DNA from: Clostridiales bacterium
GTDB taxonomy: Bacteria; Bacillota; Clostridia; Lachnospirales; Lachnospiraceae
NCBI GenBank assembly: GCA_021199135.1
Contig: JAJQIQ010000002.1
Span: 1-5,401 of the forward strand
Direction of reading: 5' to 3'
DNA: 5,401 nucleotides
Below, one piece after another: positions 3,780 to 5,401 of this stretch (the stretch's first letter is position 1; each line of letters begins with the position of its first letter). The notes beneath the pieces are model-generated. The model did no database searches, had not been told where the DNA came from, and saw nothing but the letters and a program-made list of their open reading frames with translations. Position numbers and translations under genes: made by a program.

Positions 3780-5401
3780 TTACTCTGAGATCCCGAGCTC
3801 CGCCAGCTTTGCGTACATCAGCCGCGTGTACTCCTTGCGCGTCTTCGCGCTGTATATCTCGAGCGCATCGGAACCCGTCATGTCGTAATTTTCAAGGAGG
3901 CACCGCACGATCTTTCCTCCGATCTCCTCGAGCTCCTCCGTGCAATCGTACTCCTCGGCCTTCTCGAGGTTCTCACTGTAGCGCCCATAGGCGCAGATCA
4001 GCGAGTCGAGCGCCATGGTCTGCCGGCCGGAGTTCGTGAAAACGAGGTACGAGTTGTACTCGCTCGATACCGGCCCCAGCATCTCCAGCTTGTTGTACAG
4101 CTCCAGGTCGGCTTCCTTTAAGTCGCGGCCGCGCAGCTTCTCGTACGCCTCCGCGTATGAGCCCGACTTGTAGAGATCCTTCGCCTCGGAGACGGTGGAC
4201 TGGTACCCCAGCATCCTCGTCCCGAGCATGACGAGCACGGTCAGCGAAAGCACAAGTATCACTATCGCCGCCACAGGGCCCTTTGGAAGCGGCTTCGACT
4301 TGTCCTTGGGCTTTTCTTTCTTAGGCTTCGGCTCCTTCTTGGGCTTCGGCGGCTTCGGCTTCTTCTCCTTCTTGGGCTTCGGCTCCTTCTTTTTCTTTTC
4401 TTTCTTTTTCTTCTCGGGAGCGGCCTCCGCGTCGAGCTCTTTTAATATCTGGTCGTTTTCGCTCGCCAGCTGGCCTGCGTCCATCCCGTCCTCGAATGAG
4501 AGGTCTACGGTCTCGTCCTCGTCATCCCCAAAAAACGCCTTGGAGGCCTTTCCGAAGATCCCGCCCTCCTTCTTTTCCTTCTTCTCTTTTGGCTTTTTCT
4601 CCTTCTTCCGGCGAAACATCTTCCCTTTTCCCTTCTCCTCGGCCTTGCCCTCGACCTCGTCCATCGTGGCCTCAAGCTGCCCTTCCGCAAAGTTTGCTAT
4701 GGAGGCCTCCGCCTCCGCGCCCCCGTCAGGCGAGAGCATCTGCCCTATGTCTGAGAGCTCCGCATCGTCCGAGAGTATGTCCATGAGGTCGTCGCCGGCC
4801 TTGCCGGTAAGGTCTTGCCCGCCTGCCCCGGTCACCGGCAAATCCGCGATCCCGCCCATGTCGTCCGCTGGCTGTCCCTCCATCGCGTCGTCGAAGGCGT
4901 CCATCGCACTGTCCAGATGGCGCATGGTGTCCTCCTGCAACTCCTCGTCGTCCAGCGGGGCAGGCGCAGCCGGTTCCGGGGGCGCCTCGGGCTCCCCTGG
5001 AACCTCTCCGGCAAACTCTGCGTTCTCGTCCACGGCGGGTACCTCTTCCGCCCCCTCTTCCGGGAGCGAGTTCATGTAGTCGAGCATCGCGTCTATCGAG
5101 GCCTCGGTGGCCTCCGCGTTCGGGTCCTTCTTGCGGTTTATCTCCTCGAGCTCCTGTGCGAAGTCGTCGTCGAAGTTCGGGATGTCCTCCGTCAGCAGGT
5201 CCTGCTCGAACTCCCGCAAAAAATCCTCCTCGTCCTTCGCCTTTTTCGTCTCGCCGCCAGGCTCATCTCCGAAAAGCTCGCTCGCGAGCGCGTCCATCGG
5301 ATTGTCGCTTATAGGCTCCTGCTCAAACTCGTGGGGGAAGTCGTCCTCCCCGCCCATCGCGCTCAGGAGATTGTCCAGGTAATTTTCTGATTTTTCTGAT
5401 G
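3780..5401 (-). CDS. Acidic/lysine-rich single-pass membrane protein with TPR-like C-terminal domain (5' end outside window)
   Basis: Function not recognised. The frame stays open past the ATG at 5357 to the window edge, adding about 14 codons (SEKSENYLDNLLSA). That ATG has no Shine-Dalgarno, so the true start probably lies beyond the window. Numbering from 5357, residues 1-240 are strongly acidic, with a repeated DDFxxEFEQ-type motif near 5-14, 45-53 and 65-72. Two lysine/proline-rich stretches follow (242-263 and 315-360). One hydrophobic helix (about 362-379, VAAIVILVLSLTVLVMLG) comes next, then about 145 residues with TPR-like helices (e.g. AKDLYKSGSYAEAYEKL, 392-408). The basic stretch before the helix predicts the long acidic part inside the cell and the C-terminal domain outside. 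There is no signal peptide or enzymatic motif. Being just upstream of hisH with a 6-nt gap, it is probably co-transcribed with it, although a role in histidine synthesis is not implied. Confidence 0.85.
   Translation of the reverse strand, partial: SEKSENYLDNLLSAMGGEDDFPHEFEQEPISDNPMDALASELFGDEPGGETKKAKDEEDFLREFEQDLLTEDIPNFDDDFAQELEEINRKKDPNAEATEASIDAMLDYMNSLPEEGAEEVPAVDENAEFAGEVPGEPEAPPEPAAPAPLDDEELQEDTMRHLDSAMDAFDDAMEGQPADDMGGIADLPVTGAGGQDLTGKAGDDLMDILSDDAELSDIGQMLSPDGGAEAEASIANFAEGQLEATMDEVEGKAEEKGKGKMFRRKKEKKPKEKKEKKEGGIFGKASKAFFGDDEDETVDLSFEDGMDAGQLASENDQILKELDAEAAPEKKKKEKKKKEPKPKKEKKPKPPKPKKEPKPKKEKPKDKSKPLPKGPVAAIVILVLSLTVLVMLGTRMLGYQSTVSEAKDLYKSGSYAEAYEKLRGRDLKEADLELYNKLEMLGPVSSEYNSYLVFTNSGRQTMALDSLICAYGRYSENLEKAEEYDCTEELEEIGGKIVRCLLENYDMTGSDALEIYSAKTRKEYTRLMYAKLAELGISE
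4320..4391. repeat. Internal 51-bp-offset direct repeat in the lysine/proline tract
   Basis: Bases 4320-4340 and 4371-4391 are identical at 20 of 21 positions and are 51 bp (17 codons) apart, encoding two similar lysine/proline-rich blocks. The surrounding minus strand is almost pure purine. The in-frame spacing suggests expansion by local duplication, so the tract may vary in length between strains. Confidence 0.7.

Noticed and set aside
4569..4634. Nuclear-localisation-like lysine cluster taken as a sign of a eukaryotic gene
   Set aside because: The gene sits in a bacterial operon with hisH; the lysines fit a charged linker and the positive-inside rule for the membrane helix.
4195..5079. 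Plus-strand ORF rich in Ser, Phe and Gly opposite the membrane protein gene
   Set aside because: The composition is simply the complement of the lysine- and acid-rich codons on the other strand, with no ribosome binding site.

Overview
The window reads as chromosomal DNA from a GC-rich low-repeat Firmicute, most likely a Clostridia/Lachnospiraceae-type bacterium. The reasons are strong AGGAG-type ribosome binding sites, AT-rich intergenic DNA between GC-rich genes, a YbiT-like ABC-F protein, and a hypothetical membrane protein of a type I associate with that family placed directly before hisH. The taxonomic guess rests on memory of such proteins, not on a search.

Layout. Positions 1-489 (+) hold the 3' end of an ABC-F ATPase gene. 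A perfect 16-bp hairpin (495-531) separates it from a convergent minus-strand gene (572-1348) for a serine-rich protein resembling the C-terminal part of the flagellar cap protein FliD. That gene has its own promoter-like region (1411-1470) in an AT-rich gap. The rest is a minus-strand cluster, in transcription order: a large acidic/lysine-rich single-pass membrane protein (3780 to the window edge, 5' end missing), hisH (3153-3773), a 192-bp structured repeat element (2977-3168), hisF (2197-2958) and ung (1506-2183).

How the genes work together. HisH (glutaminase) and HisF (cyclase) form imidazole glycerol phosphate synthase, which makes the imidazole ring of histidine and releases AICAR to purine synthesis. 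Ung removes uracil from DNA and is translationally linked to hisF: its Shine-Dalgarno overlaps the hisF stop codon. hisH starts 6 nt after the membrane-protein stop with no good Shine-Dalgarno, which suggests coupling. No other histidine genes are in the window.

The most unusual object lies between hisH and hisF. It is bounded by 13-bp perfect inverted repeats whose outermost bases are TA, and its minus-strand RNA can fold into a three-way junction with a 65-nt stacked hairpin and a 14-bp stem. One arm supplies the last codons of hisH, and a third copy of the arm lies just downstream of ung. It looks like a dispersed, possibly mobile (MITE-like) element or a structured RNA, and I cannot name a known family for it.
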